A DNA stretch of 64,000 bases, from positions 1 to 64,000 of the forward strand of contig JAFRSH010000036.1 of the NCBI GenBank assembly GCA_017427685.1. The letters run 5' to 3'. The first letter of the stretch is position 1. Every line of letters starts with the position of its first letter. The position numbers and the translations under genes are program-made. The notes under the pieces are model-generated. The model did no database searches, was not told the DNA's origin, and saw only the letters and a program-made list of their open reading frames with translations. The stretch comes from Lachnospiraceae bacterium. GTDB lineage: Bacteria; Bacillota; Clostridia; Lachnospirales; Lachnospiraceae. Shown here one piece after another: positions 34,207 through 42,298 of the stretch.

Positions 34207-35139
34207 ATGTCTAAGATTTACAAAGGTGCCACAGAGCTTATAGGCAATACACCTCTTGTAGAGGTTACAAACATAGAGAAGGCGCTCGGCCTCGAGGCAA
34301 CGATCCTCGTTAAGCTTGAGTATTTCAATCCCGCAGGAAGCGTTAAGGATCGTATCGCCAAGGCGATGATCGAGGACGCTGAGCAGAAGGGACTCTTAAA
34401 GGAAGGCTCAGTCATCATCGAGCCCACAAGCGGTAACACCGGTATCGGTCTTGCATCCATCGCAGCAGCGAAGGGCTACCGCATCATCCTGACCATGCCC
34501 GAGACCATGAGCGTTGAGAGAAGAAACATTCTCAAGGCATACGGCGCAGAGCTCGTTCTTACTGAGGGCTCGAAGGGTATGAAGGGCGCTATCGCCAAGG
34601 CAGAGGAGCTTGCGGCATCGACTCCCGGCGGATTCATCCCCGGCCAGTTCGTTAACCCCGCAAACCCTGCGATCCACAAGGCAACAACAGGTCCCGAGAT
34701 CTGGAGAGACACCGACGGCAAGGTTGATATCTTCATCGCCGGCGTAGGTACAGGCGGAACCGTTACAGGTACAGGTGAGTATCTCAAGGAGCAGAACCCG
34801 GCTGTCAAGGTCGTTGCTCTTGAGCCCGAAGATTCGCCCGTTCTTTCCGAAGGCAGGAGCGGAGCTCACAAGATCCAGGGTATCGGCGCAGGCTTCGTGC
34901 CCGACGTACTCAACACCAAGGTTTATGACGAAGTCTTCAAGGCTCCCAACGACAAGGCATTCGAGACAGCCAAGCTTCTCGCCAAGAAAGAGGGTATCTC
35001 GGTAGGTATCTCTTCGGGTGCGGCTCTCTACGGTGCGATCGAACTCGCCAAGAGACCTGAGAACAAAGGCAAAGTGATCGTTGCCCTCCTTCCCGACAGC
35101 GGTGACAGATACTACTCGACAGCTCTTTTCACAGAGTAA
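34207..35139 (+). CDS. cysK: Cysteine synthase A
   Basis: ATG 34207 ([20 protein letters not shown]) follows AGGAAGGAA; the frame from 34153 is not supported. 310 residues. PLP lysine in [18 protein letters not shown], substrate loop [16 protein letters not shown], phosphate loop [12 protein letters not shown] and C-terminal [13 protein letters not shown] are all canonical. It makes cysteine from O-acetylserine and sulfide. No serine acetyltransferase (cysE) is present in the window. A terminator follows at 35266. Confidence 0.95.
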   Translation: MSKIYKGATELIGNTPLVEVTNIEKALGLEATILVKLEYFNPAGSVKDRIAKAMIEDAEQKGLLKEGSVIIEPTSGNTGIGLASIAAAKGYRIILTMPETMSVERRNILKAYGAELVLTEGSKGMKGAIAKAEELAASTPGGFIPGQFVNPANPAIHKATTGPEIWRDTDGKVDIFIAGVGTGGTVTGTGEYLKEQNPAVKVVALEPEDSPVLSEGRSGAHKIQGIGAGFVPDVLNTKVYDEVFKAPNDKAFETAKLLAKKEGISVGISSGAALYGAIELAKRPENKGKVIVALLPDSGDRYYSTALFTE

Positions 35140-35265
35140 CAAGTTACAGATCATGACCTGCATCCGGCGTGATGAACCGGTACAGGAGCAATAACCCATT
35201 ACCGGAAGGCATGATGCTTTCCGAAACCTCCCTAAATTGATAAAGTGATAATTAGCTACGGACAG

Positions 35266-35308
35266 ACAGAGCAGGAGAAACTTCGGTTCCTTCTGCTCTG
35301 TTATTTTG
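35266..35308 (+). terminator. Terminator after cysK
   Basis: ACAGAGCAG (35266-35274) pairs with CTGCTCTGT (35293-35301), with further pairing inside, and TATTTT follows. It lies just before the iscS promoter. Confidence 0.75.
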
Positions 35309-35318
35309 CACTTCTTAA

Positions 35319-35341
35319 ATACCTATTGACACGGTAGGTAA
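35319..35341. promoter_or_regulatory. Rrf2-type operator B1 at iscS promoter
   Basis: ATACCTAT-N7-GTAGGTAA, overlapping the -35 box TTGACA. Same 8-7-8 layout as the sites at 32665 and 35353. Confidence 0.7.
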
Positions 35342-35354
35342 TTGCTTTTATAAT
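35326..35354 (+). promoter_or_regulatory. Promoter of iscS-iscU-rrf2
   Basis: Perfect consensus TTGACA (35326-35331), 17-bp spacer, TATAAT (35349-35354). It is flanked and overlapped by two Rrf2-type operators, fitting a strong promoter held by an autorepressor. Confidence 0.85.
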
Positions 35355-35375
35355 ACCTACTACACAGATAGGAAT
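35353..35375. promoter_or_regulatory. Rrf2-type operator B2 at iscS promoter
   Basis: ATACCTAC-N7-ATAGGAAT, starting at the end of the -10 box and covering the transcription start. Its centre is 34 bp from that of B1, so both lie on about the same face of the helix. Confidence 0.68.
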
Positions 35376-35378
35376 ATA

Positions 35379-35416
35379 GAGGAGCCCGGTACTTTTACCG
35401 AAGTGTCGGGCTTCTC
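35379..35416 (+). promoter_or_regulatory. Leader hairpin upstream of iscS
   Basis: GAGGAGCCCGGTACTT (35379-35394) pairs with AAGTGTCGGGCTTCTC (35401-35416) with a few mismatches. It forms nearly the whole 5' end of the transcript and ends 18 bases before the start codon. There is no T-tract, so a stabilising 5' hairpin or translation control is more likely than termination. Confidence 0.55.
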
Positions 35417-35433
35417 TAAAGAGGAGTATTGAT

Positions 35434-36615
35434 ATGAATTCAAAAATCTACATGGACAACGCCGCGACCACAAGGGTTCTTCCCGAGGTGCTTGAGGCAA
35501 TGAGTCCCTACTTTACGGAAGAGTTTTACAACCCTGCAAGTGCTTACGAGCTTTCGGGCATGGTTGCCAAGAAGGTTTCGGAGGCCAGGGAGACAATAGC
35601 GAACGCTATCGGCGCCAAGGAGAAGGAGATCTTCTTCACGGCGGGCGGCAGCGAGTCGGACAACTGGGCGCTCAAGGGTGTCGCACATGCATTGAGAGCC
35701 AAGGGCAACCACATGATCACCACGAAAATCGAGCATCACGCGATCCTTCACACTGCGGAGTTTCTTGAGAAGCAAGGCTTCCAGGTGACCTACCTCCCCG
35801 TCGATGACAAGGGACGCGTTGACCTGCAGGAGCTTGAGGCTGCGATCAGGCCGAGTACAGTACTCATCAGTGTCATGTTCGCCAACAACGAGATCGGAAC
35901 GATCGAGCCTATCGCCGAGATCGGGAAGATCGCGCACAAGCACGGCATCTACTTCCACACCGACGCGGTTCAGGCCTTCGGACATGAGAAGATAGATGTC
36001 AATGCTATGCACATCGACCTGCTCTCCGCGAGCGCGCACAAGCTGAACGGCCCGAAGGGCATCGGATTCCTCTACATCAGAACCGGAACCAAGATCGAGA
36101 ACCTGATCCACGGCGGCTCACAGGAGCTCGGACGCAGGGCGGGAACCACGAACGCAGCCGGCGCAGTAGGCTTCGCCAAGGCGACTGAGCTCGCAGTGGC
36201 AAACATGGATTCTCATAACGCCTATGAGAAACGCCTCCGCGACCGCCTCATAGACAGGGTTATGGCCGAGATCCCGTACACGAGAGTGAACGGTGACCTC
36301 GAGAACAGGCTCGCGAACAACGTGAGCTTCTGCTTCAGATTTGTGGAGGGTGAGTCCCTACTCATCATGCTCGATAAGAAGGGGATCTGCGCATCGTCCG
36401 GGTCGGCATGTACGTCCGGGTCGCTTGATCCTTCGCATGTGCTGCTGGCGATAGGATTGCCGCATGAGATCGCACATGGGTCTGTGAGGCTCACAATTTC
36501 GAGTGATACGACCGAGGAAGATATCGATTACGCAGTGGAAACGCTGAAGGACGTCGTAGGAAGGCTAAGGAGTATGTCGCCACTGTATGAAGATTTTGTA
36601 AAAAAACAAAAGTAA
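35434..36615 (+). CDS. iscS: Cysteine desulfurase, IscS/NifS type
   Basis: A 393-residue group I cysteine desulfurase. It begins IYMDNAATTRVLPEVLEAM; the PLP lysine is in SASAHKLNGPKGIGFLYI, and the catalytic cysteine sits in the long loop CASSGSACTSGSLDPSHVL. It takes sulfur from cysteine and passes it to IscU. The IscU gene follows 10 bp later, then the Rrf2 regulator. AGAGGAG precedes ATG 35434. Confidence 0.95.
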   Translation: MNSKIYMDNAATTRVLPEVLEAMSPYFTEEFYNPASAYELSGMVAKKVSEARETIANAIGAKEKEIFFTAGGSESDNWALKGVAHALRAKGNHMITTKIEHHAILHTAEFLEKQGFQVTYLPVDDKGRVDLQELEAAIRPSTVLISVMFANNEIGTIEPIAEIGKIAHKHGIYFHTDAVQAFGHEKIDVNAMHIDLLSASAHKLNGPKGIGFLYIRTGTKIENLIHGGSQELGRRAGTTNAAGAVGFAKATELAVANMDSHNAYEKRLRDRLIDRVMAEIPYTRVNGDLENRLANNVSFCFRFVEGESLLIMLDKKGICASSGSACTSGSLDPSHVLLAIGLPHEIAHGSVRLTISSDTTEEDIDYAVETLKDVVGRLRSMSPLYEDFVKKQK

Positions 36616-36625
36616 AGGAGATATT

Positions 36626-37093
36626 ATGAGTCAGGTTACAGAGTATAGTGAGAAAGTTATGGATCATTTTATGAACCCTCGTAATATGGGCGAAATAGAG
36701 GATCCTTCGGGAGTAGGTACGGTTGGGAATGCAAAGTGTGGGGATATCATGCGCATGTACCTCGATATAGATGAGAATCAGATCGTGCGCGAAGCGAAGT
36801 TCAAGACCTTCGGGTGCGGTGCTGCGGTTGCGACAAGTTCTATGGCGACCGAGCTCGTGAAGGGAAAGAGCGTGCGTGAGGCACTTGAGGTTACGAACAA
36901 GGCGGTCATGGAAGCGCTCGACGGACTTCCGCCTGTCAAGATCCACTGCTCGCTTCTTGCCGAACAGGCTATTCATGCGGCGCTGTGGGATTACGCGACG
37001 AAGAATAACATAAGCATTGAAGGACTCAAACCTCCCGTAAATGATATTGACGAAACCGAAGAATTCTATAAAATGACAAGTGAACAGGCCTAA
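36626..37093 (+). CDS. iscU: IscU/NifU-type iron-sulfur scaffold
   Basis: 155 residues behind AAAGGAG. The three cluster cysteines are in GNAKCGDIMRMYLD, KTFGCGAAVATSSMA and VKIHCSLLAEQAIHAALWDY, with the conserved Asp after the first. It assembles Fe-S clusters from iron and sulfur delivered by IscS. The C-terminal tail (NDIDETEEFYKM) is acidic. The common Clostridial two-gene iscS-iscU system is complete here; no hscA, hscB or fdx is present. Confidence 0.94.
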   Translation: MSQVTEYSEKVMDHFMNPRNMGEIEDPSGVGTVGNAKCGDIMRMYLDIDENQIVREAKFKTFGCGAAVATSSMATELVKGKSVREALEVTNKAVMEALDGLPPVKIHCSLLAEQAIHAALWDYATKNNISIEGLKPPVNDIDETEEFYKMTSEQA

Positions 37094-37219
37094 AGGTCTG
37101 TTGCCTTCCCTTGGGTATAGCGGGACGGGAAAAAGGCCGCAATTCAAAACCGTGATCCCTATGGGATCGAACGGGTAGTGCCAATTGTTAAAAGAGATGG
37201 AAAAAAAGGGGATTCTTAT

Positions 37220-37615
37220 ATGGTTTCAACACGTGGACGTTATGCGCTGCGCGTCATGATCGACATTGCGATGAATCAGGGAGACGGCTTCGTCCCCATG
37301 AAGGATGTGGCACAGAGGCAGGGACTCTCGCTCAAGTACCTTGAGCAGATTCTTCCCGCACTCACCAGGCACGGACTTGTGAAGGGAGTTCAGGGCAAGG
37401 GAGGAGGCTACCGCCTCACCAGACTTCCCGAGGAGTACAGGATCTCGGAGATCCTGCACCTCACAGAGAAGGAGCTCGCACCCGTGAGCTGCCTCGCCGA
37501 GGGAGCACCTGAGTGCAGTCACAGAAGCGAGTGTAAGACAATCGCATTCTGGGAGGGGTACTATAAGGTTATTAACGATTACCTGCAATCTAAAAAACTA
37601 AGTGATCTGCTGTAA
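37220..37615 (+). CDS. Rrf2-family regulator, IscR-like
   Basis: ATG 37220 (MVSTRGRYALRVMIDIAM) is the standard Rrf2 start behind AAGGGG; the GTG at 37178 is too early. 131 residues. The winged helix includes MKDVAQRQGLSLKYLEQIL and VQGKGGGYRLTRLPEEYRI. Three cysteines follow as C-x7-C-x5-C (SCLAEGAPECSHRSEC), as in IscR-type cluster-binding members; CymR lacks these. It likely senses Fe-S or cysteine status and represses its own operon through the two sites at 35319 and 35353, and metY through 32665. Being last in iscS-iscU-rrf2 supports feedback control. Confidence 0.88.
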   Translation: MVSTRGRYALRVMIDIAMNQGDGFVPMKDVAQRQGLSLKYLEQILPALTRHGLVKGVQGKGGGYRLTRLPEEYRISEILHLTEKELAPVSCLAEGAPECSHRSECKTIAFWEGYYKVINDYLQSKKLSDLL

Positions 37616-37640
37616 AAGCTTCTAAGGGGACTATTATACA

Positions 37641-37679
37641 TTCGATTCTCCGCGCCTGAAACGTGGCAGGAGAATCGAA
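37641..37679. repeat. Inverted repeat between rrf2 and lysR genes
   Basis: TTCGATTCTCC (37641-37651) and GGAGAATCGAA (37669-37679) form a perfect 11-bp stem, with TACA/TGTA possible outside it. No T-tract follows. It may end the isc transcript or be an operator for the LysR gene. Confidence 0.55.
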
Positions 37680-37735
37680 ATACAAAATGTATCATCAATA
37701 AGAGTCATATTATTACATCAGAAGGGAAGAGACGC

Positions 37736-38641
37736 ATGAACATTACCCAGATAAAATACGTGCTCGAGATCGCGGCGTCGTCCTCCATGCGTGAGGCGGC
37801 TACCAGACTTTACGTGTCGCAGCCCGCGCTCTCGGCAAGCATCAGGGAACTTGAGGACGAACTCGGGATCCTTATCTTTGACAGAACGAACAAGGGCATC
37901 TCTCTGACCGACGAGGGCAGGGAGTTTCTTGTATATGCCAAGAAAGCGGTCGGGCAGTACGAGATCCTCGAGGATCGTTACCTTTCGAGGGACGGCGGTA
38001 AGGAGCGCTTCTCCGTGTCGACCCAGCACTACAACTTCGCGATCAAGGCTTTTACCGATGTGATCAAAAAGAATTATCCCGACAAGTTCGTGTTCTCGAT
38101 CCACGAGACCAAGACCAAGGAAGTCCTTGAAGACGTGAGGACCTTAAAGAGTGAGGTCGGGATAATCTCCTTCTCGAGAGCGAGCGAGGACGTGATCAGG
38201 AAGCTCTTCAAGAGTTATCAGCTTGAGTTCGTTCCGCTTATGAGACGCGAGACGTACATCTACGTCTGGAAGGATCATGAGTTTGCAGGCCGCAAGGAGA
38301 TCTCCATCGAGGAGCTTTCGAACTATCCATGCATTACCTTCGATCAGAGTGACGACAGCAATCTCTACCTTAATGAGGAAGCACTTGCGGACTACGACTT
38401 CAAGAAGATGATCAAGTCCGACGACCGCGCGACCACGATGGAGATCATTGCGACACTTCACGGCTACTCCATCGGTTCCGGAATGCTCGCGGATGACGAT
38501 GCCATCTTAAAGGGCATGGTCTCCATCAAGCTCAAGGAAGAGGATCCGCTCATCATCGGCTACATCACCAGAAACGGCAGCGCGATGTCCGTGTATGCCA
38601 AGGCATATGTGGAAGAGCTCCTCAAATACAAAGAGCTTTAA
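37736..38641 (+). CDS. LysR-family regulator of sulfur genes
   Basis: A 301-residue LysR protein behind GAAGGGAAGAG. The N-terminal helix-turn-helix is MNITQIKYVLEIAASSSMREAATRLYVSQPALSASIRELEDELGILIF-like, followed by the effector domain of two alpha/beta halves. The partner sites TTATC-N6-GATAA lie upstream of mccB (15 bp after this gene) and metY. The likely effector would be a cysteine precursor such as O-acetylserine or a sulfur signal, as with CysB/CysR-type proteins; this is inferred from context only. Confidence 0.88.
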   Translation: MNITQIKYVLEIAASSSMREAATRLYVSQPALSASIRELEDELGILIFDRTNKGISLTDEGREFLVYAKKAVGQYEILEDRYLSRDGGKERFSVSTQHYNFAIKAFTDVIKKNYPDKFVFSIHETKTKEVLEDVRTLKSEVGIISFSRASEDVIRKLFKSYQLEFVPLMRRETYIYVWKDHEFAGRKEISIEELSNYPCITFDQSDDSNLYLNEEALADYDFKKMIKSDDRATTMEIIATLHGYSIGSGMLADDDAILKGMVSIKLKEEDPLIIGYITRNGSAMSVYAKAYVEELLKYKEL

Positions 38642-38655
38642 CCGATAAGCGAGGG

Positions 38656-38671
38656 TTATCACGGACGATAA
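38656..38671. promoter_or_regulatory. LysR-type operator at mccB promoter
   Basis: TTATCACGGACGATAA differs by one central base from the metY site at 32697. It stands 11 bp before the -35 box, exactly as at metY. Confidence 0.68.
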
Positions 38672-38682
38672 ATTCTGTGTAA

Positions 38683-38711
38683 TTTTCAAAAAAGTAATAG
38701 CATGTTATCAT
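38683..38711 (+). promoter_or_regulatory. Promoter of mccB operon
   Basis: TTTTCA (38683-38688), 17-bp spacer, TATCAT (38706-38711), identical in hexamers and spacing to the metY promoter. Transcription would start near 38718, leaving a leader of about 260 nt before mccB. Confidence 0.68.
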
Positions 38712-38747
38712 CAGTTCATCAAATGAAACAGGAAAGGAGTACGGATC

Positions 38748-38876
38748 ATGAGAAAGACTAATACATTCACAACTTTATCGATGATGTGTTGCTGTCGAAT
38801 GAGTATCCCCGGGAATTATTCAGCCGCGGGACGTTCGAAGCTCTGTTCCGTACGTCCCATAAAAATACCTTGTTGA
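38748..38876 (+). CDS. Cys/Met-rich leader peptide (attenuator)
   Basis: A 42-codon ORF preceded by AAAGGAG (38733-38739) at ideal spacing and lying about 30 nt after the predicted transcription start. Residues 11-19 read SMMCCCRMS: three consecutive cysteine codons (38787-38795) flanked by methionines; further cysteines are at 33 and at the last position. Downstream are two mutually exclusive hairpins (38806-38831 and 38828-38858) and then the terminator at 38901. The gene that follows makes cysteine from cystathionine. A ribosome stalling on the Cys codons when Cys-tRNA is scarce could decide between the RNA folds. Function is inferred; I know of no named peptide with this sequence. Confidence 0.72.
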   Translation: MRKTNTFTTLSMMCCCRMSIPGNYSAAGRSKLCSVRPIKIPC

Positions 38877-38900
38877 TTTCGCAATCACATGTCGCTGAAT

Positions 38901-38937
38901 GCCCGGGTGCTGAATTCTAAAAGTACCCGGGCTTTTC
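38901..38937 (+). terminator. Attenuator terminator upstream of mccB
   Basis: GCCCGGGTGCT (38901-38911) pairs with AGTACCCGGGC (38922-38932), 11 bp with one G-U pair, followed by TTTTC. It lies between the leader ORF and mccB, so it would stop transcription unless leader translation changes the fold. The ATCCCCGGGAAT stretch in the leader ORF could compete for the CCCGGG arm. Confidence 0.78.
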
Positions 38938-38977
38938 ATGCGCAAAATTATATTTTGAAAGACAGAGGATAACAGAC

Positions 38978-40234
38978 ATGAGCTTAAAGATCGATTCATT
39001 ACTTATACATGGTGGCAAGGACGGAGACGAGACCACGGGAGCCGTTACGGTTCCCGTCTACCAGACCTCCACTTACAAACAGGACGGCCTCGGCCGCACA
39101 AGGGGCTGGGAGTATTCAAGAACCGGCAACCCCACACGCGACGCTCTCGAGAAGCTGATCGCGGACCTCGAGGAGGGCAGTTACGGATTCGCTTTCGCGT
39201 CGGGCCTCGCGGCGATCAACACAGTACTTTCCCTATTTAAGGCAGGAGACAAGCTTATCTTATCCGATAACGTTTATGGCGGAACATTCAGGATCCTCGA
39301 CAACGTTTTCCAAAACTTCGGTATCACATATGAGATCGTTAACACCGCGGATCTTGACGAAGTCGAAGCTTCACTCCTGAAGCATGACAAAGGATCAAAA
39401 GGGAAGAATCTCAAAAAGGCAGCGGAAGATGAGAGCATCAAGGCCATATACATTGAAACTCCCGCTAACCCCCTTCTTACGGTAACCGACATCGCAGCGG
39501 TAGCTGAGATCGCGCACCGTCACAACAAACTCCTCATCGTAGACAACACATTTTTGACGCCATACATTCAGAAGCCTCTGACACTGGGAGCCGATATCGT
39601 GCTTCACAGTGGCACCAAGTACCTTGGCGGTCACAGCGACACGGTATCGGGGCTCGCAGTCGTTAAGGACAAGGCACTCGCCGACAGGCTCTACTACCTT
39701 CAGAACGCGATCGGCGGCGTGCTTGCTCCGTGGGACAGCTTCCTCGTTATCCGCGGCATTAAAACCCTGGGTGTCAGGATGGACAGACATCAGAAGAACG
39801 CGGGCAAGATCGCGAAGTGGCTTGAAAAGAGCGGTTTCGTGAGCAAGGTTTATTATCCCGGTCTCACATCGGACCCCGGTTACGAGATCCAGAAGAAGCA
39901 GGCGACAGGCGCAGGTGCGATGATCTCGTTTGTACTTAATGATGAGTATGACTACCGTAAGTTCTTCGAATCGCTCAAGCTCATCACACTTGCGGAAAGC
40001 CTCGGCGGCGTGGAATCCCTCGTCTGCCATCCCGCGAGCATGACACATGCCGCGATCCCCGCGGATATCCGTAAGAAGGTCGGGATCGTCGACGAACTGA
40101 TCCGACTCTCGGTCGGGATCGAGGACGCGGACGATCTGATAGCGGACCTGAAGCAGGCTATCAAGGCATCACACAAGGAAAAAACACAACCCGACAAAAA
40201 CACATCAAAGATAACAGGTAAGAAGGTCAGATAG
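38978..40234 (+). CDS. mccB: Cystathionine gamma-lyase/synthase family enzyme
   Basis: A 418-residue PLP enzyme of the Cys/Met metabolism family. The start IHGGKDGDETTGAVTVPVYQTSTY, substrate segment YSRTGNPTRDALEKLIADLE and PLP lysine in HSGTKYLGGHSDTVSG are canonical. Pairing with an MccA-type enzyme directly downstream indicates the reverse transsulfuration route (homocysteine to cystathionine to cysteine), so gamma-lyase is the favoured activity; gamma-synthase cannot be excluded. A Lys-rich tail of about 25 residues (SHKEKTQPDKN and on) is unusual for the family. Expression is likely governed by LysR and the leader attenuator. Confidence 0.85.
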   Translation: MSLKIDSLLIHGGKDGDETTGAVTVPVYQTSTYKQDGLGRTRGWEYSRTGNPTRDALEKLIADLEEGSYGFAFASGLAAINTVLSLFKAGDKLILSDNVYGGTFRILDNVFQNFGITYEIVNTADLDEVEASLLKHDKGSKGKNLKKAAEDESIKAIYIETPANPLLTVTDIAAVAEIAHRHNKLLIVDNTFLTPYIQKPLTLGADIVLHSGTKYLGGHSDTVSGLAVVKDKALADRLYYLQNAIGGVLAPWDSFLVIRGIKTLGVRMDRHQKNAGKIAKWLEKSGFVSKVYYPGLTSDPGYEIQKKQATGAGAMISFVLNDEYDYRKFFESLKLITLAESLGGVESLVCHPASMTHAAIPADIRKKVGIVDELIRLSVGIEDADDLIADLKQAIKASHKEKTQPDKNTSKITGKKVR

Positions 40235-40263
40235 GACACAGGGCATCAAAGGAGGTGGTTTGG

Positions 40264-41178
40264 ATGGATGTACATATGGGCATCCGTGACATGATCGGTT
40301 CGACACCGATACTTAAACTTAACAATCTTGGAGTAAAAAAGAGCGTCGGCATATATGCAAAGCTTGAGCTTATGAACCCCGCCGGCAGCGTGAAGGACCG
40401 TGTAGGTCTGTATATGATAAGGGATGCGGAAGAGCGAGGCCTCTTAAAACCCGGTTCGACGATCATCGAGCCAACGGCAGGTAACACCGGGATCGGCATC
40501 GCACTCGCAGCACTCAACAAAGGTTACAGAGTCATCTTCACCGTACCGCTCAAATTCTCGGTGGAGAAGCAACAGATAATGAAGGCTCTCGGAGCGGAGA
40601 TCATCCACACACCCAGAGAGCTCGGGATGAAAGGAGCAGAAGACAAAGCAAAAGAGCTCGCAGAGCAGATCCCTGATTCGGTGATCCTCGGACAGTTCAG
40701 CAATCCCGCGAACCCCCTCGCTCACTACGAGACGACGGGCCCCGAGATCTACGACCAGATGGACGGCCGGATCGACTATTTCGTGGCAGGTGCCGGAAGC
40801 GGCGGAACCTACTCGGGAGCAGTGAAGTACCTCAAGGAGAAGAACCCCGGGATCCGCGGTGTCCTCGCCGATCCATACGGATCGATCATCGGAGGCGGAG
40901 AGCACGCCGACTACAACATTGAGGGAATCGGAAACGACTTTATCGCCGACACGATGGACATCACCCTCGTTGACAAGGTTATCAAGGTCAGCGACGACGA
41001 AGCGTTTGAAGCCTCGAGAAACCTCGCAGCCAGGGAAGGCGTCCTCGCGGGATCATCGTCGGGAGCGGCACTTGCGGCAGCACTCAAGCTCGCGGACGAG
41101 ATCGAAAGCGGAAACATCGTGGTGGTCTTCCCCGACAGAGGCGACAGATATTTGAGTAAAGGACTTTTCGGCAATTGA
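40264..41178 (+). CDS. mccA: Cysteine synthase-family, MccA-like cystathionine beta-synthase
   Basis: AAAGGAGGT (40248-40256) points to ATG 40264; the longer GTG start at 40255 overlaps it. 304 residues. PLP lysine in [46 protein letters not shown] and PDRGDRYLSKGLF place it in fold type II next to CysK. The variants EPTAGNTG (CysK: EPTSGNTG) and DPYGSIIGGGEHADY, instead of the CysK EPxxSPVLSGG, match O-acetylserine-dependent cystathionine beta-synthases of the MccA/YrhA type. It would condense homocysteine with an activated serine. It is 29 bp after mccB. Confidence 0.82.
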   Translation: MDVHMGIRDMIGSTPILKLNNLGVKKSVGIYAKLELMNPAGSVKDRVGLYMIRDAEERGLLKPGSTIIEPTAGNTGIGIALAALNKGYRVIFTVPLKFSVEKQQIMKALGAEIIHTPRELGMKGAEDKAKELAEQIPDSVILGQFSNPANPLAHYETTGPEIYDQMDGRIDYFVAGAGSGGTYSGAVKYLKEKNPGIRGVLADPYGSIIGGGEHADYNIEGIGNDFIADTMDITLVDKVIKVSDDEAFEASRNLAAREGVLAGSSSGAALAAALKLADEIESGNIVVVFPDRGDRYLSKGLFGN

Positions 41179-41230
41179 ACGGTTCGGCGTGACAGGGAAG
41201 AAGAGAACAGAAATCAGAGGAGAAAGACAC

Positions 41231-42298
41231 ATGGCAGAGGTTTTTACTTTATCGCATGTATCTAAGACATATAAAAACGACGGCAAGGAATTTGAAGCCC
41301 TCAAGGATATCAGCCTTGATATCAAGGAAGGCGAGATCTTCGGGGTGATCGGTATGAGCGGTGCGGGCAAATCGACGCTTGTGCGAACGCTCAACAGACT
41401 TGAGGAAGTCTCGGCGGGAAGCGTCAGCTTCTACGGACAGGACCTCGCAGCCCTGAAGCCGGCCGAGATCCGCAAGGTGAGGCGCCAGATCGCGATGATC
41501 TTTCAGAGCTTCAACCTGGTCGGCCAGCGCAGCGTCATCAGCAACGTGATGCAGCCCCTCAGGATAGCGGGCGTGCCTCACGGCAAGAGGAAGGAGAAAG
41601 CACTCGGGATGCTCAGGGTCGTCGGACTCGAGGAGAAGAAGAACGAGTTTCCTTCGAGGCTTTCCGGCGGACAGCGTCAGAGAGTCGCGATCGCGAGAGC
41701 ACTTGCGGCAGACCCGAGAGTTCTTCTCTGCGACGAAGCAACGAGCGCGCTCGACCCCAAGATCACGGGCGAGATCCTCGAGCTTCTCAAAGAGATCAAC
41801 CGTAAGACGAAGCTCACGATCATCATAATTACCCACGAGATGTCTGTGGTTGAACGCATATGTGACAGGGTTGCCATTATCGACAACGGTAATCTCGCCG
41901 AAGTCGGCGAGGTAAACGAGATCTTCAGGAACCCGAAGTCGGAAGCAGCCAGGAAGCTTGTCTTCCCGAGCAATCCGTTCGATCCCACGAGCAGCGACAG
42001 CAGGCTGATAAGGATCGTGTTCGACGGACTCGCCGCCAGCAAGCCGTTCATCGCTGAGCTTGTTGAGAAGACAGGCAGGAAGGTCAACATCCTGAGCGCC
42101 AACACCAAGAGCGTCGGCGGTATCGGATACGGACAGATGGTCCTTGAACTCCCTGAGAACAAAGAAGATCAGGAGATCATAGTGAACTTCTTCAGGGAAG
42201 GCGGACTGAGTATTCAGGAGATTTCCACCGTGACGGAGACTTCGGCAGGGGATCATAAGCGTTTAAATAACGATTCGGAAAAGGGGGAGACGCAGTGA
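41231..42298 (+). CDS. metN: MetN, methionine ABC transporter ATPase
   Basis: ATG 41231 (MAEVFTLSHVSKTYKNDGKEF) follows GAGGAGA; 355 residues. Walker A is GMSGAGKSTL, signature LSGGQRQRVAIARAL, Walker B VLLCDEATSALDP. Residues about 265-345 form the C-terminal NIL domain (LIRIVFDGLAASKPFIAELVEKTGRKVNILSANTKSV...), which binds methionine and inhibits transport when the cell is full. Its TGA overlaps the GTG start of metI. D- or L-methionine import is expected. Confidence 0.95.
   Translation: MAEVFTLSHVSKTYKNDGKEFEALKDISLDIKEGEIFGVIGMSGAGKSTLVRTLNRLEEVSAGSVSFYGQDLAALKPAEIRKVRRQIAMIFQSFNLVGQRSVISNVMQPLRIAGVPHGKRKEKALGMLRVVGLEEKKNEFPSRLSGGQRQRVAIARALAADPRVLLCDEATSALDPKITGEILELLKEINRKTKLTIIIITHEMSVVERICDRVAIIDNGNLAEVGEVNEIFRNPKSEAARKLVFPSNPFDPTSSDSRLIRIVFDGLAASKPFIAELVEKTGRKVNILSANTKSVGGIGYGQMVLELPENKEDQEIIVNFFREGGLSIQEISTVTETSAGDHKRLNNDSEKGETQ

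Noticed and set aside
35140..35433. Possible Cys-rich leader peptide or S-box/T-box before iscS
   Set aside because: No cysteine or methionine codon run in a translatable ORF and no S-box or T-box core; only a terminator, operators and a 5' hairpin are seen.
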